Shown: one piece after another, positions 36,456 to 49,060 of the stretch
Layout of the letters: every line of letters starts with the position of its first letter
Position numbering within the stretch: position 1 is the stretch's first letter
NCBI GenBank assembly: GCA_001465935.1
Contig: LNKV01000030.1
Span: 7,443 to 71,442 of the forward strand
Reading direction: 5' to 3'
Length of the DNA stretch: 64,000 bases
Source of the DNA: Clarireedia homoeocarpa
Taxonomy: Eukaryota > Ascomycota > Leotiomycetes > Helotiales > Rutstroemiaceae
Position numbers and translations under genes: made by a program
The notes under the pieces: model-generated
Seen by the model: the letters and a program-made list of their open reading frames with translations, nothing else
The model's database searches: none
Told to the model about the DNA's origin: nothing

Positions 36456-38172
36456 TCACCAGCTCCACATCTCCTCAGCCACGCTCTCCCCAGCTCTCCT
36501 ATATCTCAACCTCCCACCCTTTGCATCCAGCTCCAGACTCGGACGACCATCCTCGTTCTCATCCACATCTACCTTCCCACTTTTCCCAATCTCTTCCATC
36601 CTCTCCGCAGCCGCCGCCACCAGCCCACTATTCCAGAGTCCCTCCTGTCTTCGCATTACCTTTAATAACTCTATTGCTTTCTTCCTGACGCTCGACTCCT
36701 GACAGTTACTGGCTACGAAAAATACTGGGATGATGATTCCCATGTCTAGACAAAAAGATGTTGTTTCTCTTCCGTCTTGATTTGAAGGATTAAGATTATA
36801 TGAAAGATCGGAAACAACGACTTTCTCAGCGAGGACGAGTATTTCTTCCATTTGAGGTGTGAATTTATCGTATGTAGAGCGAATGATAGGGTGAAGAAAC
36901 TCGCTGTAAAAAGATATATTAACCGTTAAGATGTGCATGCGCAGAACAGAGAAAGCAATGTGTTGTTGAGGGGTAAAAAAGGGACCGTGAGTTGAGATAA
37001 ACGTGTTCATTGCTTGCATATATTTCAAGATGAGGTATTCGAAATCTCTCGCGCCAGCGGAAGGAGATAGTAATACTGAGGGGGCATTCGATGGATAGAA
37101 TATACTGCTCGTGGTGTACAAACGACATCCATATTCAAAGATATCTTTGGCTTCCTGGATGCTAGAGAATGATAATGGGATATAGTCGAGAGTTATATCT
37201 AAAAGGGTCGAATTGGGTTTGAGTCTTTCCTCTCCGATCATCTGTTAGTGGTTAGTAGGGTAGTTTAAGAGAGATTAGGAAATTCATTTTCTATGTTCTC
37301 ACCACACTAGCATCAGAGCCTAATCCTCCCAAGACACTTGCAAGAACCTCTAGAGATGCGTATGAATCTGTTTGACTTTTTGATCCAAGTACTTTGTGCT
37401 TGAAGCCGCCATTGCGATGGTCGCGGGCGGTTTCATGCAATAGCTTTACTCCACTCCGGATATGTGCACCTGCTGAAGCATGGTGTCCTTGCATATTCTA
37501 AATCTCATCAGCATTCAAATATCGCAAGACGAAACACATAGTCAAGCAAATCATACGCACCTCAAAACAAGTGAAAAGCACACACGCAATGAGACACACA
37601 TCCACATCCCTTACCCCGTCCCTCGACAGCGGGACCAACAGCTCCCTAATCGCAAGATTATACTCCTCCAACGCGAAACACTTTCTAGCATCAGTAACCT
37701 CAACCTGATCGTTCACTAGCTCATGAAGCGAACCGACAGCAACGACAGCATGTCGGATAGCCAACTCGTGATGAGCAGCTTGGAGCACCAGCCGTTCCCA
37801 GAAGTCGGAACCGAAGAAACCGGCTAGTTGCGGGGAGGTACATTGAATAAAGAAATTGAATGAGCGGTGCGACTGAGGGGTGTTGTGGATGTTGAGCGTC
37901 GGATTCGATACTAGGGTTATTTGGGTGCCGGGGTTATTGCCTGATGGCGGCAGGATATTATCATAATTGTAGCCATCACAGGTCCGGCTTGCAGATGTAC
38001 ATTTGAGACAGGCAGGTCTCGTCTCGTCGCATTTTATTCGCCGTGCTACGATATGGATTAGTATGGAGCATTCATTGTTGTATGCCAAATACTTACTCCT
38101 GCATGTGAGACAACCAGTTTTCGTTTTCGGACGATATGCTCGCTTTCTTCTCCCTTTCGCGACCTTGGGCAT
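36456..38172 (-). CDS. Zn2Cys6 transcription factor
   Basis: Four exons (38172-38097, 38045-37561, 37497-37303, 37241-36456) give 513 aa. The zinc cluster is interrupted by the first intron and completed only by the splice: Cys21-x2-Cys24-x6-Cys31-x6-Cys38-x2-Cys41-x6-Cys48, preceded by a very basic GRRKRAYRPKTKTG stretch. Such proteins bind CGG-type half sites as dimers in the nucleus. The rest resembles the helical regulatory domain (fungal-specific DUF3468 type), starting with FFIQCTSPQLAGFFGSDFWE at about 108. Its 3' end is only 209 bp from that of the HET gene. It is not divergent from a clear target gene, so no target can be named. Confidence 0.92.
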
Positions 38173-39252
38173 TTGAAGCTCGGGGTGTCAGTTGAGTATG
38201 TGAAAGAGGAGACTAGTTGTCTGAGTAGTGGGGGTCGCATTCGGGCGTGGGGAAGGTAGCAATCGTCTTCACGTTTTCCCGGCAATCAATCGATTCCATC
38301 AATTCAGGATGTCGACCCAAATGCAGTTTTCTGCTTGTACTGGGATGATAATCCCAGGGGCTACATCAAGTAACGCGTCGCGATGATCTGCACGTGATCG
38401 TGATGATTCGACACCACCATTCTAATTCTAAAGTTTGGACATTCATTATCTCTCTTTTCCGATAGAATATTATGAGATATGATTGTTAGATATTTACTAT
38501 AATATTGCACATAGTTCGTCTTTTTGTATCGATTCAAGTTTCCAGGGTGAATTTCCAAATGATGTTGAAGTGGCTCTAATGAGGTCCTGGCAAGTGATAG
38601 CGACGCGTGATGTATACGCATTAGAATATGAGCAAGCTAAACGAGAAAAGGGCGAAGTTCTGGTTATACATCGCGTGTTTGTTAGGACGTGGCGAGACAT
38701 ATAAGGCAGAAGGAACCCTCCAAACTTGCAAATGGTTGTATAGCAGAAGAGACTCCAATAAAAGGAATTGTATTAACATGAGGAATGAGAACAATCAACT
38801 AACGGCAAAAAGAAGACTAGAGCTATTGAGTTCAAAAAGGCGTTGCGGGGTTCTCTGGAGGCAGGAGCTATACAAATATGAACACTCGCAAGCAGACATT
38901 GATGATAATTACTATATCATTCATTATGAAGGTGTGAAATACTCATATTGATTCTGTATTCTCATCTCATCTCATCTGAGCCGCTCTGTTCCGTGCAGCT
39001 TTATTCTTATCGCCTTTTGAAAAGTTTCTTTTCCTTTCATGCATCGTCTCAGCCCCACAAGTCCGCTCCAACGCCGCAGTACAATATACACATGCTCCTC
39101 TCCTATCTTTCTCCCCCCCCACCAGCCACCAACTACACCATCTATTATAAATACTTGGAAAGGTAAAGAAGATAAGGAGGACAAAAAATTTGATTTGATT
39201 TTGATTTGATTAACAGCCAGCTCGTACAAGGAGATATCTATTGTAGCATCTC
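38173..39252. other. Intergenic, about 1.1 kb
   Basis: It holds the promoter side of the Zn2Cys6 gene and the 3' flank of the protease gene. Short frames on both strands lack family features. Confidence 0.4.
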
Positions 39253-40622
39253 TTATTGATGAGGAGCCATTCCAAGAGAGTTATTTCCACCGTTGAAAGC
39301 GACGAATTGGGACTTGAACATAATGTCACCGTAGATCTGGAGGTCGGATGCAGTGGCTTGAAGACCGCCGAAGCAAGCTGTGAGGGAAGATATGTTAGTT
39401 TCTTACTCCTGAAATGTTGTTGTACGAAAAGTGGTTGGGGGAACTTACTAGTACCAGTGTTATCGACAGGAGCAAAGTTGATATCATCACCACGAATAGT
39501 CGCCATATAGTTTCCACCAACATCGACTTGCAAATCGGGCAATTGCTGGTTGCAAGGGAAAGTGACACCACCGACAGTTTGATTGTTGACGGCACCTTGA
39601 ACCTTGCTGTAGTAGCCGTTGACGATGTTTGCGTTGGCCAACATGAGAGTGGTTCCGGTGTCGGCAATGGCTTGACCACCTGGTACGGCCATTACCTGAC
39701 CACCTGCGACGGCAAACTTAGTGGAGGAGAATTGCCAGAAACCTTGGGTGGTGTTGACTGCAGCCCATGAGAGAGATCCATTGAACTTGGCGGAGTCAAT
39801 GTTTCCGAATTCATAGGAACCGACGGCGTTATGGCGGAGATCGGCTGTGAAGACAGGCATGGCAAGGGTTGGTATGGCATTATCGAAGAAAGTCTTTTGT
39901 TGAGTGGGCTTAACGGTGTTGAGCTTGGAGAAGGCGAGTCCGACAAGTCCGTTAGATTGGGTGTCTTCAACGAAAGATCGTGAGACAGCGGTAGCCATCT
40001 CAATGGCTTGGTTGGTGACAGTTGCACCACCAATGTTAACTGTATCAGTTCCGACAATACCAGCAGCTCCAGATCCATCACCATACGAGATAGAAAATGT
40101 AGCACCTTTCAAAGTCTTGAAAGTTTTTGATTTGGAAGGATCGAAGTTTTGGTGACCAACTTGAGAAGCAGTGGCAAGGTTGGTGCTGAAAACCCACAAG
40201 TCTGAAGATCCACTATCGAAGTCCATGGTCATCTTTTGTCCTCCAATATCGATCACGGCGAGATATTCCACATCTCCTTGCTCTGGTGTAGCTGCAACAA
40301 TACCAGTTCCTGCTCCTGTTGCATTTGCTGATCCGCTTGATGCGGCTGAGATACCGGAGTTCGTCTTGGTTGACTTTCCTGCTGGTCGGGCGGGGTTGAT
40401 ATCGGCCTTCAGCGCATCAACCAACGGCTGTGGGACGGACATCTGATACTTGCTGTATGCCTTCAAAAGAGCTCTGGTACCAGCACCGGGTGTCCTTCCG
40501 GCATACTTAGGGTTTGCTACTCGCTCGACCTTGAAGCTTCGCTTTTGGACTCCGGGTGCTGGTGCGGCGATGGCGAGGTTGAGGAGGGCGAGGAGGAAAA
40601 TGGTTTGGAGTAAAGAAGGCAT
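39253..40622 (-). CDS. Secreted pepsin-like aspartic protease (A1 family)
   Basis: Two exons (40622-39449 and 39377-39253) give 432 aa; the 71-bp intron is GTAAGT...TCACAG. It is an acid endopeptidase of the aspergillopepsin/penicillopepsin type, secreted to degrade host or substrate proteins. The ATG at 40622 is chosen because it starts a clear signal peptide (1-20, ending AIAAP). A basic propeptide follows to about residue 108. The mature enzyme has catalytic Asp136 (DSGSS), the flap Tyr180 (ISYGDGSG), and catalytic Asp321 (DTGTT). One disulfide is expected between Cys357 and Cys393; the second Cys comes from the last exon. GNNSLGMAPHQ ends the protein. Low predicted pH optimum is family knowledge. 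Close relatives exist in Botrytis and Sclerotinia, but I do not assign a paralogue number. Confidence 0.95.
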
Positions 40623-43600
40623 CTTGAATGATGGAAGGATGACTTGTTTCCGAGTCACCGAACGAACAGAAAATCCACACCAGGTGGTTGTCGTATAGAA
40701 ATGAATGGGTCGGTAGTTGAATGAACGTCGATATGCTTGGATGGACCAGACCACAAAGAGAGAAGGATATGCAAGATGAGTGAATGGAAACCGGCCCCAA
40801 TGCTATTATGAAGGAAAAGAAAAAGGATATATAAAACGAGGACGAGAAAAGAAGATGTAGTATAACATTCAACAGAGCATAGGGAAAGAAAAGATGTAAA
40901 TAGAATATTTTTCCGAACTAAAACGAAAACACGCGGCTTGGAAGGAGAACAAGTAAAGACGATGTTTTCACATGAAGTCTTGTCTTGGGACCACATTTTG
41001 TATATGGATCTGCTTGACAAGGGCCAAACGCCTGGTTCGATATACAAGACGTAAAGTGCGGCATCATGGTGGAGAATCCGAACTCTAAAGGGTAAGCTCC
41101 TACATGTTTGACCTTTTCTTGGCTGGTCCGGGGGGGGGGTTCTTCATGGCGTTGTCTGTGCACCCCTTTCCTTTTCCTTTGACCTCAATGTACCGACAGG
41201 CCCTAGTGTACGGTTACTGTTTGAGAGGTCCATTTCCACTCGACCCCCTGTTTTATGATTCAGAGGAGAACGAGTGGGAATGGGAGAGTGGGCGCATGTT
41301 GGAGCGTCGTGCGTGGATGGATGCTTTGTGTGAGACAAAGACTCAAGGGTAGGTTGGTGAGTGGAGTGCAAGGACAATCGGCTTGCTGGACTGGCACTTG
41401 GAGCCAGTCCTAATATCCATCAACCCGAATTCCGATGAAGAGTCGTTCTCTGGACATGCAATGTATGGCGTTGATGTGCAGGCCAGACGTAATGGGGTTG
41501 TTGATGGGCGCAGGAAACTCGTGTACTCGGGTTAGAACATCGGCCGGTGGTTAGTCATGCAAGCCGACCAATGAAATGTCACGAACAAGATTCCTCAAAC
41601 CCCTTGTACTTTAGTATAACTCAGGGGAAATCTGAATCTTGGCGCCGTGTATTTCATAGAGGCCTGGCCTAAGCTGGCATAAGATGCCACAAAGGGAAAT
41701 CGAGCGCGAGCAACACTACGAAGCATAGGCGTCGAGGCTGAGCTGGCGTTTCCGCAAGACTCGCCCAGAGATCCTACAGCAAGGTTGCTTTTCCGGAGAA
41801 ATAGTTCTGCTGTTTGGTGAGAATTGTCTTTAGGGTTCTTTTACTGGTTACAACCAAAAAGCAACATCCCATTGTAATCCTAAGAGTGGAGATACTCTGC
41901 CCCAGAAATTCAGTAGATCTTATGTACGGATTTGATGCTTTTGCCACCACTCAGCCAATCAGTCCGCCTGTCCATGCTCTTTGGCCGTCCTGCGCAGATT
42001 CTCCGGTAAGTGAGTATCCATACCAAGAGGTACCAAGACGGAGGTAGGAGGTCCTACTTCTATTATATTTCATCTGTTCGAATCACTCATTTAATAAGGA
42101 TATAACCAAGACCCCGGGAACCTGGAGCTATAGTACCAAGAGTACCCTTCGCCGGTAACGTGTCAAGTAGAACGTTGAGCATACAATCAGTCTCTTTCCC
42201 GAATGTCTCGGTTCTAGCTAATGCGAAAATACATACGAGGAGTACGTACCTAATCCGGCTACAAGCATTCATCATCGACTACGCAATTGTGTTACAAGCA
42301 AGCGCCTGATTTGAAGCGAGGTTATGTGCTTCCGTCCGTATTGTACGAAGTATTCCTCATGTGTTTCGGATTCCTGACTCTGCCCGTCAGCCATTGTACT
42401 TGGTAAAACTTTTCCAGCAAACAGATCAACACGCCACATCCGGGCTGATAGATACAAACAAGCTGGTCTGTGGAGGAAAGCGCTTTCGTAAATCTATGTC
42501 TGTTGAGACAGTAAGCACATGGGATCTCGTTCTCAACACATGACCTATGAAACGTTGGCATCCTCATTTCGCGGCGACGGTCACCAAAGCAATGACTTTG
42601 CCGCTCCAACACCCCGGAGCGCCTCTCAGCCAACGAATCCGCAACCGAAAAAATGGCGATGGTGATGTTGAAATCGGCAAATGACAATTGCAAATTCTAG
42701 AATGTGTACGCGACGACCAGGATGCGAGATCTCATCTCATCGCAAACAAGCATATGCCGAATGCAGACGCTTCCCGGAACAATAGGCTGGGAAAGTCCCC
42801 GCAGCAAAGCCCTGAAACTGCACTACTCGCAGACCTGAAACGTCGGGTTTCCGCTGCTAGCCAATGATAGCCGTTGGAATCAGGCGCAACTCCAGGAATA
42901 GGGGGGCGTCTTGCGAATTTGGTTGTCTCGCTTTAATCGAGCCTTTTCCTTGACGTTTCTGAAGGTCCGTGATTGAAATTTCGATACCGGACATTACGAT
43001 GTGATTTCGATGGTTGCTCGCAATGCAATGCAATCCCATTTCCTATGCCTTGCCAAATGACTTGCAAGCCATACAGTCGCATTTTCCTCGTGATATAAAA
43101 TTTGACGTTCAGTGGCTTGCCAGCAACGTCTCGTCTACTACTTCGTATCCCTTCGCCCCAGGTGTCCCCGAGTTACCTTTGCTCCTGCGACCTCTCCAAA
43201 TCCTCATTTCCTGATTCAGAGCATTCCCGGTCATGCCTTACAAGATCCTGTGCTCAAAGAAGTAACGGTCCCAAAAATAAGCCCACGGAATCGGATAAGC
43301 GAAGCTTTTGGCACTTGGCCTGTCACCAAGAAAACTTCTCAAACTGTTATCGTCTCCAATTGATCCTCAGGGCTATTCACAAGGGATCAGTATCGGAATG
43401 CTCAGTCACATCACGTTTACGGAGTAAGGTGCACGTATGTATGCATGTAAGTTCGTCCTGATCCATGGTCTTATCACCACGCCATCCATAGGATCAATTG
43501 CCGGAGGCGGCGCTCGTAGGCAGGTATATCCTCGCTGGTCAAGCGTTTGACGTTCAGCACAGGTCATCAATGTGTTTCTGTCAAAACTATATCCAGTGCG

Positions 43601-45770
43601 TGAATTGTCATCACCGTTTGAGTGCAGGGATGTCGTTGGCATGAACAAAAAGCTTGTTTTGGATATTGTTCTGGGAATACAAGGCGATTCATCCGTTTTC
43701 ATGTGAAGGTACGTTTGTGGTGAAAGAGGGTTTGTTTGATACCATTGATCTACGGTTCATCCGAGCAAAGTTCTGGATCCTGTTGCCGGAAGTTCACTGG
43801 AGAAATAACCATCATGTCTGCTTGCGAGTCGCATTTATTGAGGGGTTCTTCTCATATGCGTTATGGTAACCGGACACGAAAGACCTACATTTCCAACTCT
43901 CTTTTGGTTGTAACCCCTCTTGCAGCAAGTCCTGTCACAAATCAGGTGCATATTATCATGACACGAGACCTGCTCCTTTTCATAAAGCTAAATGATGCTT
44001 GATTGAAGTCCGGTCAGGCATTTGTTTAGGATAGATTTCTTCTATGAATCAACCATATTCAGGCTGATTTGTTGTATGGAAGAGGTTCTCTGGCGACTAG
44101 AGGCGCGTCGGTTGGTATGTGGTCTCGGAGCAAGAGCAGCAAGTCAAGAACAAAATCCTCTCATCCGGTCTTCATGATCAGTCGTATCTGGCCCGGGGCG
44201 TCTTGACATCGCACATTCAATGATCCATTATAGACTTTATTAACCACAAGCTTTCTCCGAAAGGTGGGGAGACAGATTCACACCTGCTGTCGCCGGTGAC
44301 CACTCTGATCGGTAATGTCCAACTTTCGTACAAGAGTTTAAACTTGAGCTGTTAAAGTTCCTTCGTGCTACTGTTTTGTTTCAATTCATGTTTGAGTCAC
44401 CAAGCTTTCCCGGAAGCAAGAATATCCATGGTAACGTCTTGCTTATGCTGGACCACCAATCCTCCTTGCCGCAGGCTCTAGGTTCAGCATAGTTTTTTAT
44501 CCTAAGCCATCGCAACGCCCTGTGATAGCAAGACCGCCATTCGGTATGCAATAACGTCGTACGATTGGATGTAACATTGTTTGATTCTCTACTGAGAACT
44601 AATGTGTCGGTATCTGGTAGGAATTTGTAGGAAGTCTCACATATCATACGGCATAGAGAGAACGAAACAACCCGAGCATACTAGCAGAGCTGACACAGAA
44701 CAACTTGAGCTTTCTATTGTCAAGCCACGGATCGGATCCATGGAACTACCGAATGCCAACATGATGGAAATTTTCCAGACTCGGTAGCACGACTCTCCGA
44801 ACAAGCTTTTCACTATCTATGAGTTACCAGCTCGAAAAGTAAAAATGTATGTTGGTCGCCATTGAGGTTCATAGGTAAAATAACTCGGCATGCAGTGGAA
44901 CTATCCCTTCATTGAGCCAAAGTTCTCTGGCATAATTATCGTCCGCCAATCGCCTTCGTGCATTGGAAAACGAACAAGCTTTGGGGCGATGTACAAGACT
45001 AGAGGATATTCGGCCGCACTTCTATTGCTCGTGTGCATCGCCACTCATTGATATATCTTCTCCATAACTTCAAGTGCTCAAGCGTTTCCTTCATACTCAG
45101 CGATCGATCAACTTGGAAGATGCAAGCGCCACACTGTGACTATTTGGTATGCCCTTCGCTTTTAATAGACAGTGCTCTAATAATCTCCATTGCAGAGCCC
45201 GGTTCTTCAGAGGAAATGCCAGAAATACCTGAATATCTCAATTCATAATTTCATTGGGTATTTTGGATGAATAACCCGTTCTGGTCATCATAAGCTGAAG
45301 ACCTAGAAGTTAAAACAATCTTTATAGCTTCCAGACTTTATAGGTCGATGAGAAGTGCGTGAATAGAGCGGGTCAATAGGTACAAAAATGATGGATAACG
45401 TCCGAATCGCAGGTTGAGATTCGCTGTGGAAGAGGTATTGTTGTAATATCTAGTAAGGTGATAGATTTGTCCCTGCTAAGAAATCTGGACGTTATGAGTG
45501 ACATCGATATTGCTACCTAGTCGTCGCTGTAAACTGCAACCATGAAAATCCAATGAAAAATGAAGATATATTTTCTTCCCTGTTATCCTGCACGAAGCCA
45601 CCATCTATGCAAGCTGCCCCTCGCTAAACCCTTTACAGCCTAGATTTCTCCGATAAGAGCGCCTTTTCCGATAAGCCTGTCGAACCGAAGTTTTTTCTCT
45701 ATCTTTTTTCTTTCAGAGTCATTCTCGGATTCTTCACACCTTTAAACAAACATATAACCCGCTTTTCAAG
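40623..45770. other. 5.1-kb gene-free interval between protease and GMP synthase
   Basis: Both flanking genes point outward, so it holds their promoters, but it is much longer than any other gap in the window. Base composition is ordinary, not RIP-like, and no frame exceeds about 120 codons or shows family motifs. I see no tRNA, LTR or large repeat. A CT-rich tract (about 45690-45716) lies directly before the GMP synthase start, as expected of a fungal promoter. An unannotated noncoding RNA or a decayed gene could be here. Confidence 0.5.
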
Positions 45771-47585
45771 ATGTCGTCAACACAATCTGCTGCTGAGGTT
45801 GAGCCTCACAAGCTCTTCGATACTATTCTGACCTTAGATTTTGGGTATGAATCAAGGATACAATCTGCTGCTGAGTTTTGCGGGAAATCCTGGCTCTAAT
45901 TCTCGGGCAGATCGCAGTACACTCACCTCATCACACGACGATTGCGCGAACTCAATGTTTACTCCGAGATGCTTCCCTGTACTCAAAAGTTGGCAGACCT
46001 TGACTGGAAACCAAAGGGTATCATTCTGTCTGGAGGACCATATTCAGTATATGAAGAAGGTGCCCCGCATGTCGACCCCGCATACTTCGATTTGGGTGTC
46101 CCGATTTTGGGAATATGCTATGGACTCCAAGAAATTGCATACAGAATTAGTAAGGACAACGTTATTGCTGGAACTGCGCGGGAATATGGACACGCAGACT
46201 TGAAAGCTAAGAAGGTCAACAACGGCCATGTTGATCGACTTTTCGAAGGTCTTGAGGATGAGATGAGAGTCTGGATGTCTCACGGTGATAAATTAGCTGC
46301 GCTTCCTGAGGGATTCCATACTATTGCTACAACTCAAAACTCCGAGTATGCCGGCATCGCGCATGAGAGTCAACACATTTACGGCGAGTACCTATAATCT
46401 GTTGCTCTCCTGCTCCGACTAAGGAGGCTAATTGTAGTTCAGGTCTTCAATTACATCCTGAAGTTACACGTGAGTACAAGTAGTCTGCTCCCACATCATC
46501 ACATCTTCTAACCCATGGCAGATACACAAAACGGCATTCAAATCCTCAAGAACTTTGCAGTAGGTATCTGCGGGGCTGAACAAAACTGGACAATGGCAAA
46601 GTTTGTCGACCAAGAAATTGCCAGAATTCGCAAATTGGTTGGTGAGAAGGGTCAGGTTTTAGGAGCTGTCAGTGGAGGAGTCGACTCCACCGTTGCTGCA
46701 AAATTGATGCATGAGGCAATCGGAGATCGATTCCATGCGGTCCTTGTCAACAACGGTGTCATGCGATTGAACGAGTGTGAACAAGTGCAAAAGACTTTGA
46801 CAGAGCATTTGGGCATCAACTTGATAGTTGCCGATGCATCTCAACAATTTTTGGATGGATTGAAAGGAATCTCGGAGCCAGAGGCAAAGAGGAAGTTCAT
46901 TGGTGGTAAATTCATCGATGTTTTCGAGGAAGAAGCCAAAAAGATTGAAGATGCCGCGGCACACTCTGACAAAGCAGGAAAGATTGAATGGTTCTTGCAA
47001 GGCACATTATACCCTGATGTTATCGAAAGTATCTCCTTCAAGGGGCCCAGCGCTACCATCAAAACTCATCACAATGTCGGTGGACTACCAAAACGAATGA
47101 CTGAGGGACAAGGACTTAAACTCATTGAGCCTCTCCGAGAACTCTTCAAGGACGAAGTCCGAGAGCTCGGAAGACAACTAGGTATTGCGCATGATCTCGT
47201 TATGCGTCACCCATTCCCTGGTCCTGGTATCGCTATCCGTGTTCTCGGCGAAGTAACCCCGGAGCGTGTCGAGATGGCCAGAAAAGCAGACCACATCTTT
47301 ATCAGCATGATCCGTGAAGCAGGCCTTTACGACAAGATCGGACAAGCTTTTGCGGCTGTGGATCCTAGCAGAGCAGTTGGTGTAATGGGTGACAAGCGTG
47401 TGTATGGAAATATTGTGCTGCTCCGAGCGGTTGAGACGACAGACTTCATGACCGCGAATCCATATCCATTTGAAAATTCCTTCTTGACCAAGGTTTCGAC
47501 GAGAATCATTAATGAGGTTCATGGAGTTTGTAGAGTGGCGTACGATTTTACTAGTAAGCCTCCTGGAACGATTGAGTTGGAGTAG
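45771..47585 (+). CDS. gua1: GMP synthase (glutamine-hydrolysing)
   Basis: Four exons (45771-45844, 45911-46383, 46443-46469, 46522-47585) give 545 aa, the family length. It converts XMP, ATP and glutamine into GMP in the cytosol, the last step of guanine nucleotide synthesis. The N-terminal glutaminase has the nucleophile Cys94 in GICYG and the catalytic His187 and Glu189 in HPEV. The ATP-pyrophosphatase P-loop SGGVDST starts at residue 242, and the C-terminal dimerisation domain ends KPPGTIELE. To obtain the conserved YG-LQ-HPEVTHT junction, exon 2 must end at 46383 with a GC donor (GCGAGT), and exon 3 must be a 27-nt microexon. The position normally Phe in QFHPE is Leu here. No TATA box is seen; the promoter is CT-rich. 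Confidence 0.93.
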
Positions 47586-48244
47586 CGGCAATAAATTCTG
47601 CATTGGGGCGTTATTATTAGATTGAGGATAGAATCAAAAATTTTCACCAGTTTGTGTTTGTATGTGCTTGAATTTTCCTGTCCTTCCCCGCCCTGTCTAA
47701 CTCGTTGTCCCTGAGAAGTCCGTTAATGTCGGACTACTAAAAGCCAAACGTCGTAAACGCTGCGTCTCTTCTAGAAAGTCATAAGTTATGGAATGATATA
47801 TATGCCACAAGTTAGACCAAAGGCCAGGCGTGAGAGGGCTGACAGTCGGCTCGAGCCCTGCTCCCATATCCTCGGGCCACACATTGCACATCTGCAAAAA
47901 ATGGTACTCCCCTGTATATTGGAATGATACGATCATGCGCAAATCCTAGTTATCCATGATGTCTACCCGGGACCGGAAAGATATGCTTGGCGAAACCTAC
48001 GGAGTGTTTTCGAGATAGCGCGATGTCCCGTCAGACCGAGTGGCGTGCCTAGAAAGCCATGCATCAAGCAAACTAACCATCCATTCGGTGTCCATAGCCT
48101 CGACTTTGTGAAACTCCCCAGAAGATACTAGAAGGAGCCTACTCGATTCATGCCTCTCTACTGCTCATCCTGCCTGGAGTAGTCTTCAGTACGATTGGCT
48201 GCTCTGCTTTGAATATTTCATGGCCCTCATGGATCTATTATGCC
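47586..48244. other. Convergent 3' region, GMP synthase / RIB7
   Basis: Two genes end here facing each other. No exon is recognised; a short - strand frame at 47697-47942 has no family features. Confidence 0.45.
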
Positions 48245-49060
48245 TCATCCAGCAATTCTGCCGCAGCAAATCACATCATCTCCCAGAGGAATCCATTTCA
48301 CGCCCTCCAATCTAGCCACCGCTTTCGACCGATCCTGGCGCTCCGGAGCAACACCAACTCCTCCTTTCCCCAGCCATACAGGAGCAATCGTAATGATCAC
48401 TCCATCAACAAGCTTTCGATCATCCCCAGATAGCAGACTATTGATCACACCCGCTCCCCCTTCAATCATGATACTTCTAATCCCCTCCCCCGCAAGCCTT
48501 TCCAGAATATTCGACCAAGTATAATGGCGCTTCACTTCGTGATCCAAATAAATATACTTCCCACCGGCCTCCTCCAAAAACCGTCGCTTCTCTGCACTAA
48601 TCGCATGCATATCCGTAAATATCCACGGCGCTCGCCCCCGCCCTTCCCTCGCCAACTTAAACACTTTTGAATTCTCCCCGAAATCCCAAAGTCCGCGTCG
48701 GTCGATAATCACCGGTCGCGGCTGTCCTTGAAGTTTATCGTCAACCTCTCCCCCATAACCTGCAACGCCTTCTAATCTGCAATTCAGGCTGGGATTGTCC
48801 GCAATGGCTGTGTTGACCCCGATGAGAATCGCGTCATGCCGAGAGCGCAGGTAGTGCGTCATGGCGTAGGAGAACGGCCCAGAAAGATCGGTGTGCATGC
48901 CCGGGGTGAGGGTCAGTAGAGAGTCGAGGGAGCTGGCGAATGTGAGGATTGTGTGAGGGTGGGTGCGCGAGGGCGCGGGAGTGGAGGGTGGGAGGTAGGA
49001 TTCGATCTTTGCGCGTTCGTGTTCTGGGAAGTGGAAGGTGTTGCCGGTGGTAGATGCCAT
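48245..49060 (-). CDS. rib7: Riboflavin biosynthesis reductase RIB7
   Basis: A single exon of 271 aa, full length for the family. It reduces 2,5-diamino-6-ribosylamino-4(3H)-pyrimidinone 5'-phosphate to the ribitylamino form with NADPH, the second step of fungal riboflavin synthesis from GTP, in the cytosol. Motifs of the RibD C-terminal/DHFR-like fold are visible: ILTFASSLD near residue 40, RSRHDAILIGVNTAIADNPSL at about 72-92, PVIIDRRG near 117, and the IMIEGGAGVINSLL segment near 195-210. GVAPERQD and GDDVICCGRI lie near the C-terminus. The gene faces GMP synthase, which makes the guanine nucleotide from which riboflavin derives, but this may be chance. Confidence 0.95.
   Translation of the reverse strand: MASTTGNTFHFPEHERAKIESYLPPSTPAPSRTHPHTILTFASSLDSLLTLTPGMHTDLSGPFSYAMTHYLRSRHDAILIGVNTAIADNPSLNCRLEGVAGYGGEVDDKLQGQPRPVIIDRRGLWDFGENSKVFKLAREGRGRAPWIFTDMHAISAEKRRFLEEAGGKYIYLDHEVKRHYTWSNILERLAGEGIRSIMIEGGAGVINSLLSGDDRKLVDGVIITIAPVWLGKGGVGVAPERQDRSKAVARLEGVKWIPLGDDVICCGRIAG

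Noticed and set aside
38628..38951. 107-codon + strand ORF as an extra gene
   Set aside because: No start context, domain or intron signals support it; composition is like the intergenic flank.
42322..42693. 123-codon - strand ORF in the gene-free interval
   Set aside because: It is the longest frame there but lacks recognisable motifs and splice partners; length is within chance expectation.
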